Positions 22,170-33,879 of a stretch of DNA of 64,000 bases are shown here, in pieces. Source of the stretch: Tenrec ecaudatus (taxonomy: Eukaryota; Chordata; Mammalia; Afrosoricida; Tenrecidae); the NCBI RefSeq assembly GCF_050624435.1, contig NC_134530.1:147104721-147168720 (forward strand). The letters are read 5' to 3'. The notes under the pieces were generated by a model. The model worked only from the letters and a program-made list of their open reading frames with translations, made no database searches and was not told the DNA's origin. Positions within the stretch are counted from its first letter, which is position 1, and every line of letters starts with the position of its first letter. The translations under genes and the position numbers were made by a program.

Positions 22170-22378
22170 GAACCAAGCCTATTGCTCTTGGACCATTCTG
22201 ATCTTCGCGACCATTTAACACAGAGGATAGCCATCCCATAATGTTTCTAAGACTGCAATCTTTATGGACGCATAATGCCACACACATCTTTCTCCTGCGT
22301 TTCAACTGGTGGTTCAAACCACTGGCCTTTCTGTTAGCAGTCGGGTGCTTTAACCACGGCACTGTCAGGGATCCTTGC
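22170..22378 (-). mobile_element. AfroSINE (diverged)
   Basis: Contains TTTCTAAGACTGCAATCTTT, TTTCTCCTGCGTTTCAACTG, GTTCAAACCACTGGCCTTTC, GTCGGGTGCTTTAACCACGG and a CAGGGATCCT terminus. Confidence 0.8.
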
Positions 22379-24034
22379 TCCTTGGCAAGAAGTCACATCT
22401 CTCATGCATCACCCTTCCCCTCACTGCCTGTTGACACATCCACTTCTAGAGACATATTGCCCAAGCCCCTGGGGCAGGGGTGGATCAGAGAGTGAAGTCC
22501 AGTTACAGAGTCTGTACATGAAAGAGCAGTCTTAGAGATTAAAGACATATAAGACATTGATCATTGATATGAGCAGAGACCTTGAGAATATATGAGAGAA
22601 TGAATTCTGAGGATGGTAAGGTAACAAGGGGAAAATATATATGTAATTTAGGTGATGCTAAGTTTATTGATGTGAGGCATCTGCCAATGATTTGGTGTAC
22701 GAGCTTGAACTTTTAAGAGTAGTTTTCATTGTTTGCTGGGCAGCTGGACAGAAACCTGGACTCATAACTAGCCCACACAACATATCGTTGAGATGCCCAG
22801 AATTACATAATTTAGAGGAAGTAAATTCAAAGGCCCAGGGAGATAGAAACACTGGAGTGGATTTATCATGAGTGCTTACCTATCTCCTAACGCTCTCTCC
22901 CAAGAGGACCCACAGCAAACGCATTACCTTCATCAAGGCAATAGTAAATATATCCATGAGGGGGAGGGAGGGCCAACAAACTGATAAACAGCAATTGTGG
23001 CTCTTTCTGTCAGCCGAGGTGCTAGTGAAAAGCAACTGTAGCCGGCAATGAGCTGTACAGATCCCATTAGACAGAGACCCTCGCAAGGTAGCACAAGCCT
23101 GGGAGTAGCACCCACTGTCAGAGGCATGGTGAGTCTGGCTCCCAAAACAGGGAGCCGGCCCGCCAGATTGTCATAATGGTCTGACCCCTTGGGATCTTTG
23201 GAGTGCCCATCTAGGGTCTCCTAGAAGAAAATTAGACGCACACACCAAGGCAGACTGTATTTTGATTGGACAGGTGTGGTGAACAGAGGCTGGACTTGCA
23301 CCATCATGATTAAGAGCTGCGGACCTTGTTGGGTGGGACATCCCACCCCTAAAGGAAGTATGCTGATACACTGAGAAGTGGAAGGCAGAGAGTGTCCAGG
23401 GCCCTGTGTTCTTCTTAGTGATATTTTGGAGCTGTTAAATTAGGCAGCCCTTATACTGCTTCATGCTGTTTTAAGACAGTGGATAAAGATCCTACATGTC
23501 TGAAGGATGCAGCATCTGTCACTCAATCCCATTCCTGACGCGTTCTCAGATTTAATTCTCCATGTCTAAAGGGGAAGCTGAATGCCCTTGAAGGTGAACC
23601 TCAATCTCTCTCCCAGAATTCCCATAGAGGCATGCAGAATTCCCATTGACCAAGAGCATCTTTGTCCTGGGGAAAAGGAAATGCCTAGAGTCTTTTGTGA
23701 AGATTATTAGACACTAGCTGGAAGAGTCAAAATCTGCATATTATTGTGGTAATGATGGAAGACAGGCAATAAATGGAGTTTTACCAAAGTTTATCTCATG
23801 CTAGGCCCAGTAGAACCTCAAGCCCCGTGCCTTGGTTATTTTCCCAGCTCCTGAGCCTATGGCTGCAGCACACGTGGTGAGCAGTTGACAGCATCCTCAC
23901 ATAGGCTGTAAGACCAAGCAGTCGGGGAATAGAGGCTATTTGCTAGGAAGATCCAGGTAGAAAAAGCATAAAGTTATCTTTCTATATAAAAATTGTAAAG
24001 CTGCCTCCATGGAAAGTCAAAAATTAGTTGATTT
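22379..24034. other. Unassigned sequence, no gene seen
   Basis: 1.65 kb of AT-leaning sequence with no recognised exon or young repeat. Small frames on the minus strand near 22880-23145 have no domain. Confidence 0.5.
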
Positions 24035-24341
24035 TGTTAGGGGCTGTTGAGTCCGTTTTGACTCACAGGAAACCTATGCAGAACAGAACAAAACACTGCC
24101 TGGTCTTGCTCCATCCTCGCAATTGCTGTGTTTGAGCCCGTTGCTGAGGGCCTTCCTCTTCTTCACTCCTTTTCCAGGGACTAGTCTCTCCGGGTTACGT
24201 GTACTTGAGTGCATGTGACTTGAATACTTGAGATGAAGTCTCACCATCTTTGTTTCGATGGAGCATTCTAGCTGTACTTCTTCCAAGACAGATTTGTTTG
24301 TTCTTTTGGCAGTCCATGGCACTTTCAATATTCTTTGCCAG
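24035..24341 (-). mobile_element. RTE (BovB-like) LINE 3' end, first part
   Basis: From left to right: GAGTCCGTTTTGACTCACAG, AACAAAACACTGCCTGGTCT, GCACTTTCAATATTCTTTGCC and the intervening 'cttccaagacagatttgttt' block. This is the reverse complement of the C-terminal coding and tail region of an RTE-clade LINE. It stops at 24341 with the duplication ATATTCTTTGCCAG and resumes after 26732. Confidence 0.8.
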
Positions 24342-26663
24342 CCGGGAGAGGGGGAGATTGGGGGAAGGAAGTGGCGTTAACAAACCCAGGGACAAGGGAA
24401 CAACAAGTGATCTAAAAATCAGTGGCGAGAAGGGTGTAGGAGGCCTGGTAGGGCTTGATCAAAGGCAATGTAACCGAGAGGAATTGCTGAAATCCAAAAG
24501 AAGGCTGAACATGATAGTGGGACAAGAGGAAAGTAAAAGGAAATACAGGAAAGAGATAGGAGACAAAGGGCATTTATAGAGGTCTAAATACAGGCATGTA
24601 CATATGTAAATATATTTATATGTGATGATGGGAAATAGACCTGTGTGCATATATTTATAGGTTTAGTATTAAGGTAGCAGATGGACATTGGGCTCCACAC
24701 AAGTACTCCCTCAATTCAAGAACACTTTGCTCTATTAAACTGGCATTACATGATGTTCACCTTCCCAACACAATTGTTGAAGACAAAGCAGATGCATAAG
24801 AAATGTGATGAAGAAAGCTGATGGTGCCCAGATATCAAAAGATATAGCACCTGGGGTCCTAAAGTCTTGAAGATAAACAAGCAGCCATCTAGGTGAGAAA
24901 CAACAACGCCCACACATGGAAGAAACACACCAGCCTGTGTGATCACGAGGTATCGATGGGGTCAGGTATTAGGCATCAAAAACAAAAAATCATATCATTG
25001 TGGATGAGGGGGAGTGTAGAGTGGGGACCCAAAGGCCATCTGTTGGCAACTGGACATCCCCTTACAGAAGGTGCATGGGGAGGAGACGAGCCAGTCAGGG
25101 TGCAGTGTCCTCTAGTTCCTAAATGCTTCCTCACGGTCCCCTCCCCCCATCATGATCCCAAGTCTACCTTACAAATCCAGCTAGACCAGAGGATGTACAC
25201 TGGTACAGATAGGAACTGGAAATACAGGGAATCTTGGACATATGAACCCCTCAAGACCAGTGGTGAGAGTGGTGATACTGGGAGGGTGGAGGGAAGGTGG
25301 GGCAGAAAGAGGGAACCAATTACATCTATATATAACCCCCTCCCTGGGGGATGGACAAAAGAAAAATGGGGAAAGGGAGACATCAGACAGTGTAAGACAT
25401 GATAAAATAATAATTTATAAATTATCAAGGGTTCATGAGGGAGGGGGGAGCAGGGAGGAAGGGGAAAATGAGGAACTGATACAAAGGGTTCAAGCAGAAA
25501 GCAAATGTTTTGAGAATGATGATGGCAACAAATGTACAAATGTGCTTGACACAATGGATGGACATATGGGTTGTGATAAGGATCGCTGAAGACAAATGGG
25601 TGCATAAGCAAATGTGGTGAAGAAAGCTGATGGTGCCCGGCTATCAAAAGAGATAGTGTCTGGGGTCTTAAAGGCTTGAAGGTGAACAAGCGGCCATCTA
25701 GCTCAGAAGCAAAAAAGCCCACATGGAAGAAGCACACCGGCCAGTGCGATCACGAGGTGCCAAGGGACCAGGTATAAGGCATCATGCAAAAAAAACAACA
25801 ACGTATAAGTGTGTGTATATATGTGTATATGTATATGTATATATATACCATATTAAATGAAGGGGGAAGTGCAGAGTGGAGACCCAAGGCCCAAGTGTCG
25901 GCCAATGGAGATCCCCTCATAGAGGCATTTAGGAGAGGAGATGGGTTAATTAGGGTGCGAGGTAGTACCAATGAAGAACACAGCTTTCCCCCAGATCCTG
26001 GATGCTTCCTCCCCCCAACTACCATGATCCGAATTCTACCTTGCAGGGCTGGATAGGACAGAGGCTGTACACTGGTACATATGAGGGCTGGAGGTACAGG
26101 GAATCCAGGGTGGATGATACCTTCAGGACCAAGGGTGTGAGGGACGATGCTGGGAGAGTGGAGGGTGAGTGGGTTGGAAAGGGGGAACTGATTACAAGGA
26201 TCCACATGTGACCTCTTCCCTGGGAGAGGGACAGCAGAGAAGGGGGGAAGGGAGACTCCGGATAGGGCAAGATATGACAAAATAACGATGTATAAATTAC
26301 CAAGGGCACATGAGGGAGGGGGGAAAGGGGAGGGAGGGGGAAAAAAAAGAGGACCTGATGCAAGGGGCTTAAGTGGAGAGCAAATGCCTTGAGAATGATT
26401 GGGGCAGGGAATGTATGGATGTGCTTTATACAATTGATGTATGTATAAGTATGGATGGTGATAAGAGTAGTATGGGTCCCTAATAAAATGTAAAAAAAGA
26501 AAAGAGGAGAAAAAATGATTAGGGCAAAGACTGTACAGATGTGCTTTATACAATTGATGTATGTATATGTATGAACTGTGATAAGAATTGTATGAGCCCT
26601 TAATAAATTGTTAAAATTTTTAAAAAAAAGAGTGGTACGAGCCCCCAATAAAGTGATTACATA

Positions 26664-26732
<69 letters not shown>
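24342..26732 (+). mobile_element. Family A retroposon, copy 5 (2.39 kb), internally dimeric
   Basis: Inserted into the RTE copy; ATATTCTTTGCCAG occurs at both edges (24328-24341 and 26733-26746). The 5' part (24342-24780) includes GACATTGGGCTCCACACAAG and GATGTTCACCTTCCCAACAC. A first module-plus-body unit runs to about 25584, where TTGTGATAAGG is cut short of the family terminus. A second unit then restarts with ATCGCTGAAGACAAATGGGT. The 3' end is itself reiterated: termini at about 26480, 26605 and 26650 (CCCTAATAAAATG, CCCTTAATAAATTG, CCCCCAATAAAGTG). The A-tail is replaced by a TA microsatellite. Confidence 0.92.
26668..26732. repeat. (TA)n microsatellite at the tail of family A copy 5
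   Basis: About 30 uninterrupted TA units follow GATTACATATGTGTGTG. The tract occupies the position of the A-tail and abuts the right target duplication, so it probably grew from the A-rich tail after insertion. Confidence 0.9.
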
Positions 26733-26738
<6 letters not shown>

Positions 26739-26965
26739 TTTGCCAGCACCATAATTAAATTAAATCATTTTAAGTAAAATGATTTAAAATATAAATATCC
26801 TTTGCAAGCACCATAATTCAAATGCCTCAATTAACCTTTGGTCTTCCTTATTCAATACCAAACTTTCATATATATATATATATATGGCTTGGGTCAGGGT
26901 CCCCTCAAATCCCAAAGTGACGTCCTGCCTCTTCAATGCTGTAAAAAGATCCTGTGCAGCAGAGG
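26733..26965 (-). mobile_element. RTE LINE, second part, with a 24-bp duplication and 38-bp palindromic insert
   Basis: Resumes the RTE copy interrupted at 24341: CAATTAACCTTTGGTCTTCC, ATGGCTTGGGTCAGGGTCCC and GATCCTGTGCAGCAGAGGTG are in the right order. The first 24 bp (26733-26756) recur at 26795-26818 with two mismatches. Between the copies lies a 38-bp insert containing AAATCATTTTA and its exact reverse complement TAAAATGATTT. Both match the family A 3' terminus. Confidence 0.75.
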
Positions 26966-28084
26966 TGAGAATCATCAGCAATTATTTGAAAAATGCAGAG
27001 ATGGTTCTTTCTCTGTTGTTGCTTTTATTATGATGAACACTATGACAACTGGCCCTTGGCAATGACCACGCACTGTTAGGAATGTAATCAAGAGTGACTC
27101 CAACTCTGATTGCAGAACTTGATGGAATATTTCTACTGGAACAAATCAATGTGATCCTTGGAACCTGGAATGCAATGTTTCTATTTTCCTAAGGGGAAAA
27201 AAAGCCAGAAGGAGTGAAGTAGGTTTTTACCTAATAGGGCCAGGAACACCCTGTTACTACAAATCAGATATGGACTATGAGATAGTTTTCTAAGACTTCA
27301 TCATCTCACGTTTCCATCAAGCATACTGGTTCACAAGGGTCTTGCATTATGTTATTATGAGGAGAGAAAGAAGTAATGATTCTTTCTTTGTTGCCAGATA
27401 TGAGAAATACCAGGGAATTATGAGTTCCTTATGTCTCCATAGGTGGGCTCAGTGGTAGGGAGAATGTCAGATCATCCCCTCCGAAATGAAAGATCATGTT
27501 CTGCTCCTTGAACCTCTTACAACAAAGAAAAATGGCATAACGTGTTGAGGCTCTCTTTGGGTTTTAGAGGCAACATATGCCACATTTGGACCGTTGTCAT
27601 CTATTTTCCAAGAGATCAGGAAGACAGTGAGCTTGGGCTGGAGTGAAGAATAAGAAAAACTTCTATAACTGGTTCAAACTATGCTGTGAGTGTCTTTTCA
27701 TCTGATCTTTATGCTCCATAAGTATTTTTGGTACTTTATGGTACTTGAAGTGTCTTTGGCATACTGTAGGAAGTTTGAAGCTATGTTGGATAGAATAGGT
27801 CCCTGGGCGCTTTAAGAGAGGTAGACTCTTTTCAGCAACTCACTACTCTTCTTTAAATACATATACATACATATGTGTATATATACATATATATGTGTAT
27901 GTATGTCTATATTTGCTACTAGGCCCTGCTTGAGCATGAATGCATGATAATTAGTCACCAAGTTATTATGCAACTTTTAGCGCCCATCATGAACTTGGTG
28001 GTCTCTTATCTACCTGGAAATTATGCAACACATTGTTATTTTAAAAAGAAATAAAAATAAACTCAAGAAGGTCCTCACAGTACT
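26966..28084. other. Unassigned AT-rich sequence, no gene seen
   Basis: No recognised gene or repeat over 1.1 kb. A TATATG/ACATAT-rich tract lies at about 27858-27910. Confidence 0.5.
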
Positions 28085-28325
28085 AATGAATTTGTCGTTG
28101 TTGCTGTTTTCAGATGCCATTGAGTCGGCTCCAACCCATAGCGACCCTACACATAAGAGAATGAAACACTGCCCAGTCCTGAGCCATCCTGGGCCATCCT
28201 CACAATTGTTCCTAGGCCCGAGCCCACTGATGCAGCCACTGTGTCAGTCCATTTCATCAAGGAACTTCCTCTTTTTCACCTCCCCTTCACTTTACCAAAC
28301 GTGATTCCCTTGTCAACTTAATGAT
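28085..28325 (-). mobile_element. RTE LINE 3' end fragment
   Basis: Reads TTTGTCGTTGTTGCTGTTTT (tail complement), CATTGAGTCGGCTCCAACCC, TAGCGACCCTACACATAAGA, ACACTGCCCAGTCCTGAGCC and CTGTGTCAGTCCATTTCATC. This is the 3' end of an RTE-clade LINE on the minus strand, or of a SINE sharing its tail. Confidence 0.75.
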
Positions 28326-28602
28326 CTTTATTCCCAAAATGACTATCCTAATGTGTTGATACCCCTCACTCAACTCATTTCCATGACTAAGGTACTGTCT
28401 TACAGGATGAAATATATTCTTTGAACCATACATGTCCTACCTAGTCGGAGACCTAGAGGTAGAAGTAGGGATGGCACGTCTGACTATTAAACTATATAAT
28501 ATGTTAGCAAGCCTCTGAACATTGCAGACTTAGAAAGATTGACATCTAAGGAATGTTGTTTCCATCAGAAAACAACAATTAGTTAACTGCACTCACTGAT
28601 TG
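28326..28602. other. Unassigned short interval
   Basis: About 280 bp between an RTE fragment and the left target duplication of family A copy 6. Nothing is recognised. Confidence 0.4.
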
Positions 28603-28613
28603 AGAAATTATCT

Positions 28614-29510
28614 CATCTAAATGTGGCGAAGAAAGCTGATGGTGTCCAGCTATCAAAAGATATAGCATCTGGGGTCTTAAAGGCTTGAAGGTAAACAAGC
28701 AGTCATCTAGCTGAGAAGCAACAAAGCCCACATGGAAGAAGCACACCAGCCTGTGCGATCACGAGGTGTCGAAGGGATTAGGTATCAGGCATCAAAGAAC
28801 ACAAAATCATATCGTTGTGAAAAGGGGTGGGGTGAGGAGTGGGTACCCAAAAGCCCATTTGTAGGCCACTGGACATCCCCTTACAGAAGGGTCTCAGGGA
28901 GGAGATGAGCCAGTCAGGATGTGATGTAGCAATGATGAAACATACAACTTTCCTCTAGCTCCTAAATGCTTCCTGCACCCCCATCCATCCACCCACCCAC
29001 TATCATGATCCCAATTCTACCTTACAAATCTGGCTAGACCAGAGGATGTACACTGGTACAGATAGGAACTGGAAACACAGGGAATCCAGGATGGATGATG
29101 CATTCAGGATCAGTGGTGAAAGTGGCGATAGTAGGAGGGTAGGGGGACAGTGGGTTGGAAGGGGGAAATCGATTACAAGGATCTACATATAACCTCCTCC
29201 CTGGGGGATGGACAACAGAAAAGTGGGTGAAGGGAGACGTCAGACAGGGAAAGAGAAGACAAAATAATAATTTATAAATTATCAAGGGTTTGTGTGGGAG
29301 GAGGAGCGGAGAGGAAGGGGGAAAATGAGGAGCTGATGTCAGGGTCTTAAGTGGAGAGCAAATGTTTTGAGAATGATGAGGGTAAAGAATGTACAAATGT
29401 GCTTTACACAATGGTTGTATGTATGGATTGTGGTAAGAGTTGTATGAGCCCCTAATAAAATGATTTTTTAAAAAGAAAACCTTCTGGATTACAACAGAAA
29501 AAAAAAGAAA
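28614..29510 (+). mobile_element. Family A retroposon, copy 6, with perfect target duplication
   Basis: Starts in the module region (GCGAAGAAAGCTGATGGTG) and has one module, the complete body and one 3' end (AGCCCCTAATAAAATGATTT, about 29446). An interrupted A-rich tail extends to 29510. AGAAATTATCT flanks it exactly on both sides (28603-28613 and 29511-29521). The left edge reads ATTG/AGAAATT, close to the preferred LINE-1 endonuclease nick. Confidence 0.93.
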
Positions 29511-29521
29511 AGAAATTATCT

Positions 29522-30172
29522 AGCAATTTATGGCTCCTATTTCCACTGAAAGAACAGGCAAGACATTCGATTGCATTAGATTCATATGTTGTCTGAATCA
29601 ATGTCCGTAAGTCATCAAGGGTAACTAAAATTGTTGCAACACATCAGGTCCATGAAGAAATACGGATTGAATGGGGTGTCTTATGGTGCTTCCATTTCCA
29701 GTGGAAGACCATTGGAACACTGTACAGATAAAACAAAGGGATCCAATTCTTCAAACATAAAAGTTTGGCTCATACACCAATTAAAACCCTGGACTGGCTG
29801 AGTATTGAATGAAAACAAAAGGCATATAGGCAAGTTCATGGAGAAAGAAACCTTAAATTCCAACAAACAATAGCCTTTGATCAATGGAGAAAACAGGATA
29901 GAAATACTGATGTTAATTCTCATCTATATTGTATTTTGTGCATATTTTAATGAATGTTGCTCTCCATTTTTCTCCCTTATCTCCCATTTTGTATATAGGA
30001 TATGTCTTAAAGGTTTGATTCGCAATATATTCTATCTTAACTAGTAATAGTACAGACTCAGGCCAAAGCTGGAGGGTAAATGGATTAAAAACCACAGATC
30101 CCAAACTAGAAGCTAGATACAATATCTGTTGAAAATCTGGGGATTGGAGCAAGCTGGTTTGAGCTGACCAGG
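29522..30172. other. Unassigned AT-rich sequence, no gene seen
   Basis: 650 bp with no recognised exon. The minus-strand frame 29913-30266 (117 residues) runs into the LTR at 30173 and has no recognisable domain. Confidence 0.45.
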
Positions 30173-30741
30173 TGAGATAGTTAACATTTATTGTGCCAAC
30201 CTGGCCAATGAACACGTGTGGGATTAATTGAAGGGCGGAGAGATAAAATGGCTCGGTGAACCTCACCTCTCTTGTCTCTTAACCTTTGATCATCAGACCA
30301 GTATGCGGCTGCCTTGCTTGTTCTGTGCCTTAATTTACAAGCTACACTTCCTCTGGGGCACCTAACCCATGGAGTGTGTTGCTGTAATTTGAGGTTCCTT
30401 CAAGACCTGCTTCGCCACACTATTGGAATTTACACATCTTGAACTGGGGACTGTCAGACCCTGTCATCTGGCTGACTGTTGGTGACCTGCCTAGCTGTTT
30501 GCTGCCTGTGCCCAGATAGCCTGAATTGCTCTACAGAAGACTACCCGGCAGCCCTCAAGACTTGAAGGACTGCCAGTGTCTCACAAATGTCTCATGGGAG
30601 TAAGTTGCACCGAGTCATTTGTACTGCTTTATAATTTAATTAACTGTTTATTTCTTATGTTATATACTGTCTATCTGTATAAATATATATATAATGCTTA
30701 ACATTCCGGTTTTGTTTCTCTAGAGAACCCTGTCTAATACA
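30173..30741 (+). mobile_element. Solo LTR, ERVL/MLT2-like, with 5-bp target duplication
   Basis: 569 bp starting TGAGATAGTTAACATTTATT. It contains GTGCCAACCTGGCCAATGAA, an AT-rich 'ctgtataaatatatatataa' block and the terminal TTTGTTTCTCTAGAGAACCC...TAATACA. This end is typical of ERVL-group (MLT2-like) LTRs. CCAGG lies directly outside both ends (30168-30172 and 30742-30746), and 5-bp duplications are usual for ERVL. No internal retroviral sequence is adjacent, so it is a solo LTR left by recombination. Confidence 0.8.
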
Positions 30742-31140
30742 CCAGGAGATGGGAAAATTATATTAATGAGAACTTTTAATTTTCAAAGTTATGAATATGG
30801 AGAGAAGAGTGCACATTGGTGGTGATCTGAAAAAGAGGTGGACTGTAGAAGACATTTATTTTTTTGTGGAGGCAATGCCTACTTTGCAGAAATCCAACAT
30901 TTTATCAGCTTGCCTCCATTACATCATTTAAAATGGCAGATACTTATCTCAGTAAAGTGAAATTAGCTGGTATGAGTCGTCTAGTCTTTGTAACTGCCAC
31001 CAAAGGACTGAGCAGAAGCATGCAGGCATGGTGTAGTGACTCTCATTCGGAAATTGGCCGCTTTTGTCATTCCACAGAGTATAATGAGAGCCGTCTCAAG
31101 CACAGGAAGAGAGAATTCCAGGATGATCCGGAAAGAAAAG
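30742..31140. other. Unassigned sequence, no gene seen
   Basis: The 96-residue frame at 30864-31154 has no recognisable domain. Confidence 0.4.
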
Positions 31141-31640
31141 TCACCCCTCTGTGAAATGGTGGCAGCAACACAGTTATCAGAGACCGCAGCACCAAGACCA
31201 TGAGACAGAGCGGAGGGCTTCTCTGCCCACAGCTCTGACCAAGTCAAGCGGAGTACCTTGTGGCAGCAGGCTGGCTTGCAGAGTGGAATGCCCTCTGGGT
31301 ATTTATCAGTGCTAAAGACGTTTTGCAACACTTGTTTGATGAGGGCAGAAGCCAAGGGGCTATATGACTGAGAGGCAGAGGACCAGAGGGCGACATGCCT
31401 GCCAGCATTGTTGAGAAGAGCGCTGCTGTAGACAAAAGGACTGTATCCTTAATGTGTTTGTCCACGACTTGTGACCTTTCGACTTCCCTAATAAATCCCC
31501 ACAATCATGAGTATAGTTTATGCGTTCTGTGTGACCACTGCGATGAGTTATTGAACCCAGCAGAGGTGGAGTGCCACGTGTGGGATAGTGTCAGAATAAA
31601 GAAGGAGGTGAAGGAGTGTCTGACCTCTGCCTCCTAGCAA
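31141..31640 (+). mobile_element. LTR-like candidate sequence
   Basis: Shows an AATAAA in CTTCCCTAATAAATCCCCAC (about 31490), followed by a T/G-rich stretch with GTTCTGTGTGACCACTGCGA and GAGTTATTGAACCCAGCAG and a CTCCTAGCAATCAGCC ending. That layout resembles the R-U5 part of an LTR. I see no matched ends or target duplication, so the class is unproven; it could be another old repeat or unique DNA. Confidence 0.35.
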
Positions 31641-31720
31641 TCAGCCTTCAGTACATGTAGAGTTAGGTTTTCCTCCTTTCTGTAACAAGAGAAGTTAGAC
31701 TTGGCTTTTTTGCCATTATC

Positions 31721-32342
31721 TTTCTCTTTTTAAAAAAATCATTTTATTGGGGGCTCTTACAGCTCTTATCACAATCCATACATTCACCCATTGTGTCAAG
31801 CACATTTGTGCATTTGTTGCCATCATCATTCCCAAAACATTTTCTTTCTACTTGAGCCCTTGGTAGCAGCTCACTTTCCCCTCCCCCACCCTCCTTCCCT
31901 CATGAACACTTGATAAGTTATCTTTTTTTTTCATGTCTTAAACCAACTTCTGTCTCCTTCCACCCACTTTTCTGTTGTCTGTCCCCCTGGGAGGGGTTTT
32001 ATGTAGATAATGATGATCAGTTCCCCCTTTCTCCTCCCACTTTCCCTTTACCTTCCTGATTTCACTACTCTCATTATTGGTTCTGAGGGCTTTATCTGTC
32101 CCAGATTCCCTATGTTTCCAGCTCTTATCTGTACCGTGGACATGTTCTGGTCTAGCCTGATTTGTAAGGTAGAATTGGGGTCATGATAGTGGGGAGCGGG
32201 GGGAAGCATTAAAGAACTAGAGGAAAGTTGTATGTTTCATCATTGCTACACTACACCCTGAGTGGCTCGTTTCTTCCTTGTGAACCTTCTGTAAGGGGAT
32301 GTCCAATTGTCTACAGATGGGCTTGGGGTCTCCACTCCTCTT
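31721..32342 (-). mobile_element. Family A retroposon, copy 7
   Basis: Left: T-rich tract, then AAATCATTTTATTGGGGGCT and the family body. It is cut in the AGATGGGCTTGGGGTCTCCA block. Probable diverged target duplication: TGCCATTATCT just left of the T tract (about 31711) and TGGCATTTTCT at about 32345. Confidence 0.85.
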
Positions 32343-32739
32343 TCTGGCATTTTCTGATTTACATTCTCAGACTTCCTTATTGTTATAAAGCAGGCGCATG
32401 ACCTGGTATTGACCAATCAGAAGCACTTACCCTTTATTTTTTGAGCTAGATGTTGTGATGCCAAGAATCAGGCATTATAAAAGATTCTCTCTATTTCTGG
32501 CACCATTAGAGATTCTAGAACAATTGAATCTCTGGCACAGCTGTGGGAAGAATGTCAGTAGAGGCAAATTTGGAGATATGTTTTTGGCTGAGTAACACTG
32601 GTATTTCAGCCTTTTTGATAATTTAATATCCTTTATATTGTTATACAGCTCAAATTACCAACAGCTGATTTTATTTTGCTTCAAATCAATAACTATAATT
32701 GATACAGAAGGTCACAGACTTGGTGACTTATTTTCATAA
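32343..32739. other. Unassigned sequence, no gene seen
   Basis: About 400 bp of AT-rich sequence with nothing recognised. Confidence 0.45.
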
Positions 32740-33135
32740 ATGTTATCAACTGCTGTATAACAAATCACACCAAAATTGGTCATTTAGAACAATAACAAAT
32801 TCTTATTTCTCACAGTTCTGTCGGTTGGCTGGGTGGTTCTTCTGTTAGTCTTGCCTGAGCTCCCTACAGTGATGTGTCACTCATGAGTTGGCTGGGGTTC
32901 AGCTGGTACAGTAAGAAGGTGCATCTCTCTGTATGTGGTCCTCCAGCCTCAAGAAGACTGGACCACACTTTATCATAGTGTGGTGGTCTCGGTACTTCCA
33001 GAAAATGAGAGATGAAGCTGCAGTTATATCTGGAAACCAAAGATTAGAAGCCACCCATCAGTTCTGTCACATTCTATTGGTCAAATCAAGCCCCCGGCCA
33101 GCCCAAATTCATTGGTTGCGCTAGACTGCAGGACG
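32740..33135 (+). repeat. Ancient mammalian interspersed repeat, class unassigned
   Basis: Begins CTGCTGTATAACAAATCACA with CAAATTCTTATTTCTCACAG and contains GTTGGCTGGGGTTCAGCTGG and TCTGTCACATTCTATTGGTC. The block order is one I associate with an old mammalian repeat, but I cannot name the family safely. Confidence 0.45.
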
Positions 33136-33404
33136 CTTACAGACAATGACCATAGCACAGCTCCACCCAAACCACAAGAAAGCAGGACTGTGCTAGCCAA
33201 AAGGAAGATGGGGGATCCTGGAGAGAGAGTGCAGAGGCAAGCAACTAATTCAGATGTCTTCTCTCCTGGGTTCGTTCCACTCCAGTAATGGCCTACAATT
33301 GCTTAAAATTTCCAAATGGACAGATAGGAAGGGATGGGGTCCTAATACCCTGGAAACCCTTCCCCAGTGGGCTGGCAATGAGGCAGATTGCTCCCATCCT
33401 TTTT

Positions 33405-33590
33405 TCTCTTTTTTTAATAAATCATTTTATTGGGGACTCTTACAGCTCTTATAACAATCCATACATCAATGGTATCAAGCACATTTGTACATATGTTGCC
33501 AGCATCATTTTCTTTTCTTTTCTAAATCATCTTAGCACAATACATCCATCCATCCATTGTGTCAAGCACATTTGTACATTCATTGCCCTC
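33405..33590 (-). mobile_element. Family A retroposon, copy 8: two short 3'-end pieces
   Basis: First piece: TAAATCATTTTATTGGGGAC through CATATGTTGCCAGCATCATT. Second piece: CTAAATCATCTTAGCACAATACATCC (internal deletion) through CATTCATTGCCCTC. Like copy 4, two 3'-terminal fragments lie in tandem in the same orientation. Confidence 0.75.
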
Positions 33591-33879
33591 CCATCTTCTT
33601 AGGGCATGTCCCATCCTAAGGGAACCTAGAGACCAAGATGTTGGAAAGGAGTTGGAACCATGATGCATTTTCCCCTTCAAGTAACATCATAGTGTAGGAG
33701 ATATATATAGATATATAGATATGATGTGTATGTATACTGAGCAATTATATATGAAATATATATGCTGAATGGTTGAAAGGAAGACATGTCACTTACATTA
33801 CTTGCATAATACAGACTTGGCCTCTTTAAACACAAAGAGGTCCATTGATACTTCTCTTCTCTCAGCTCATGCTTCCGGC
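33591..33879. other. Unassigned short interval with ATATAG-rich tract
   Basis: Contains an ATATATATAGATATATAGATATGATG tract near 33700-33726. No gene is recognised. Confidence 0.4.

Noticed and set aside
25750-26553. 267-codon open frame on the minus strand
   Set aside because: It is antisense within family A copy 5, overlaps another frame of 209 codons on the same strand, and is explained by pyrimidine-rich composition and lack of stops in that frame. There is no domain. It is reported only as a composition effect worth one test.
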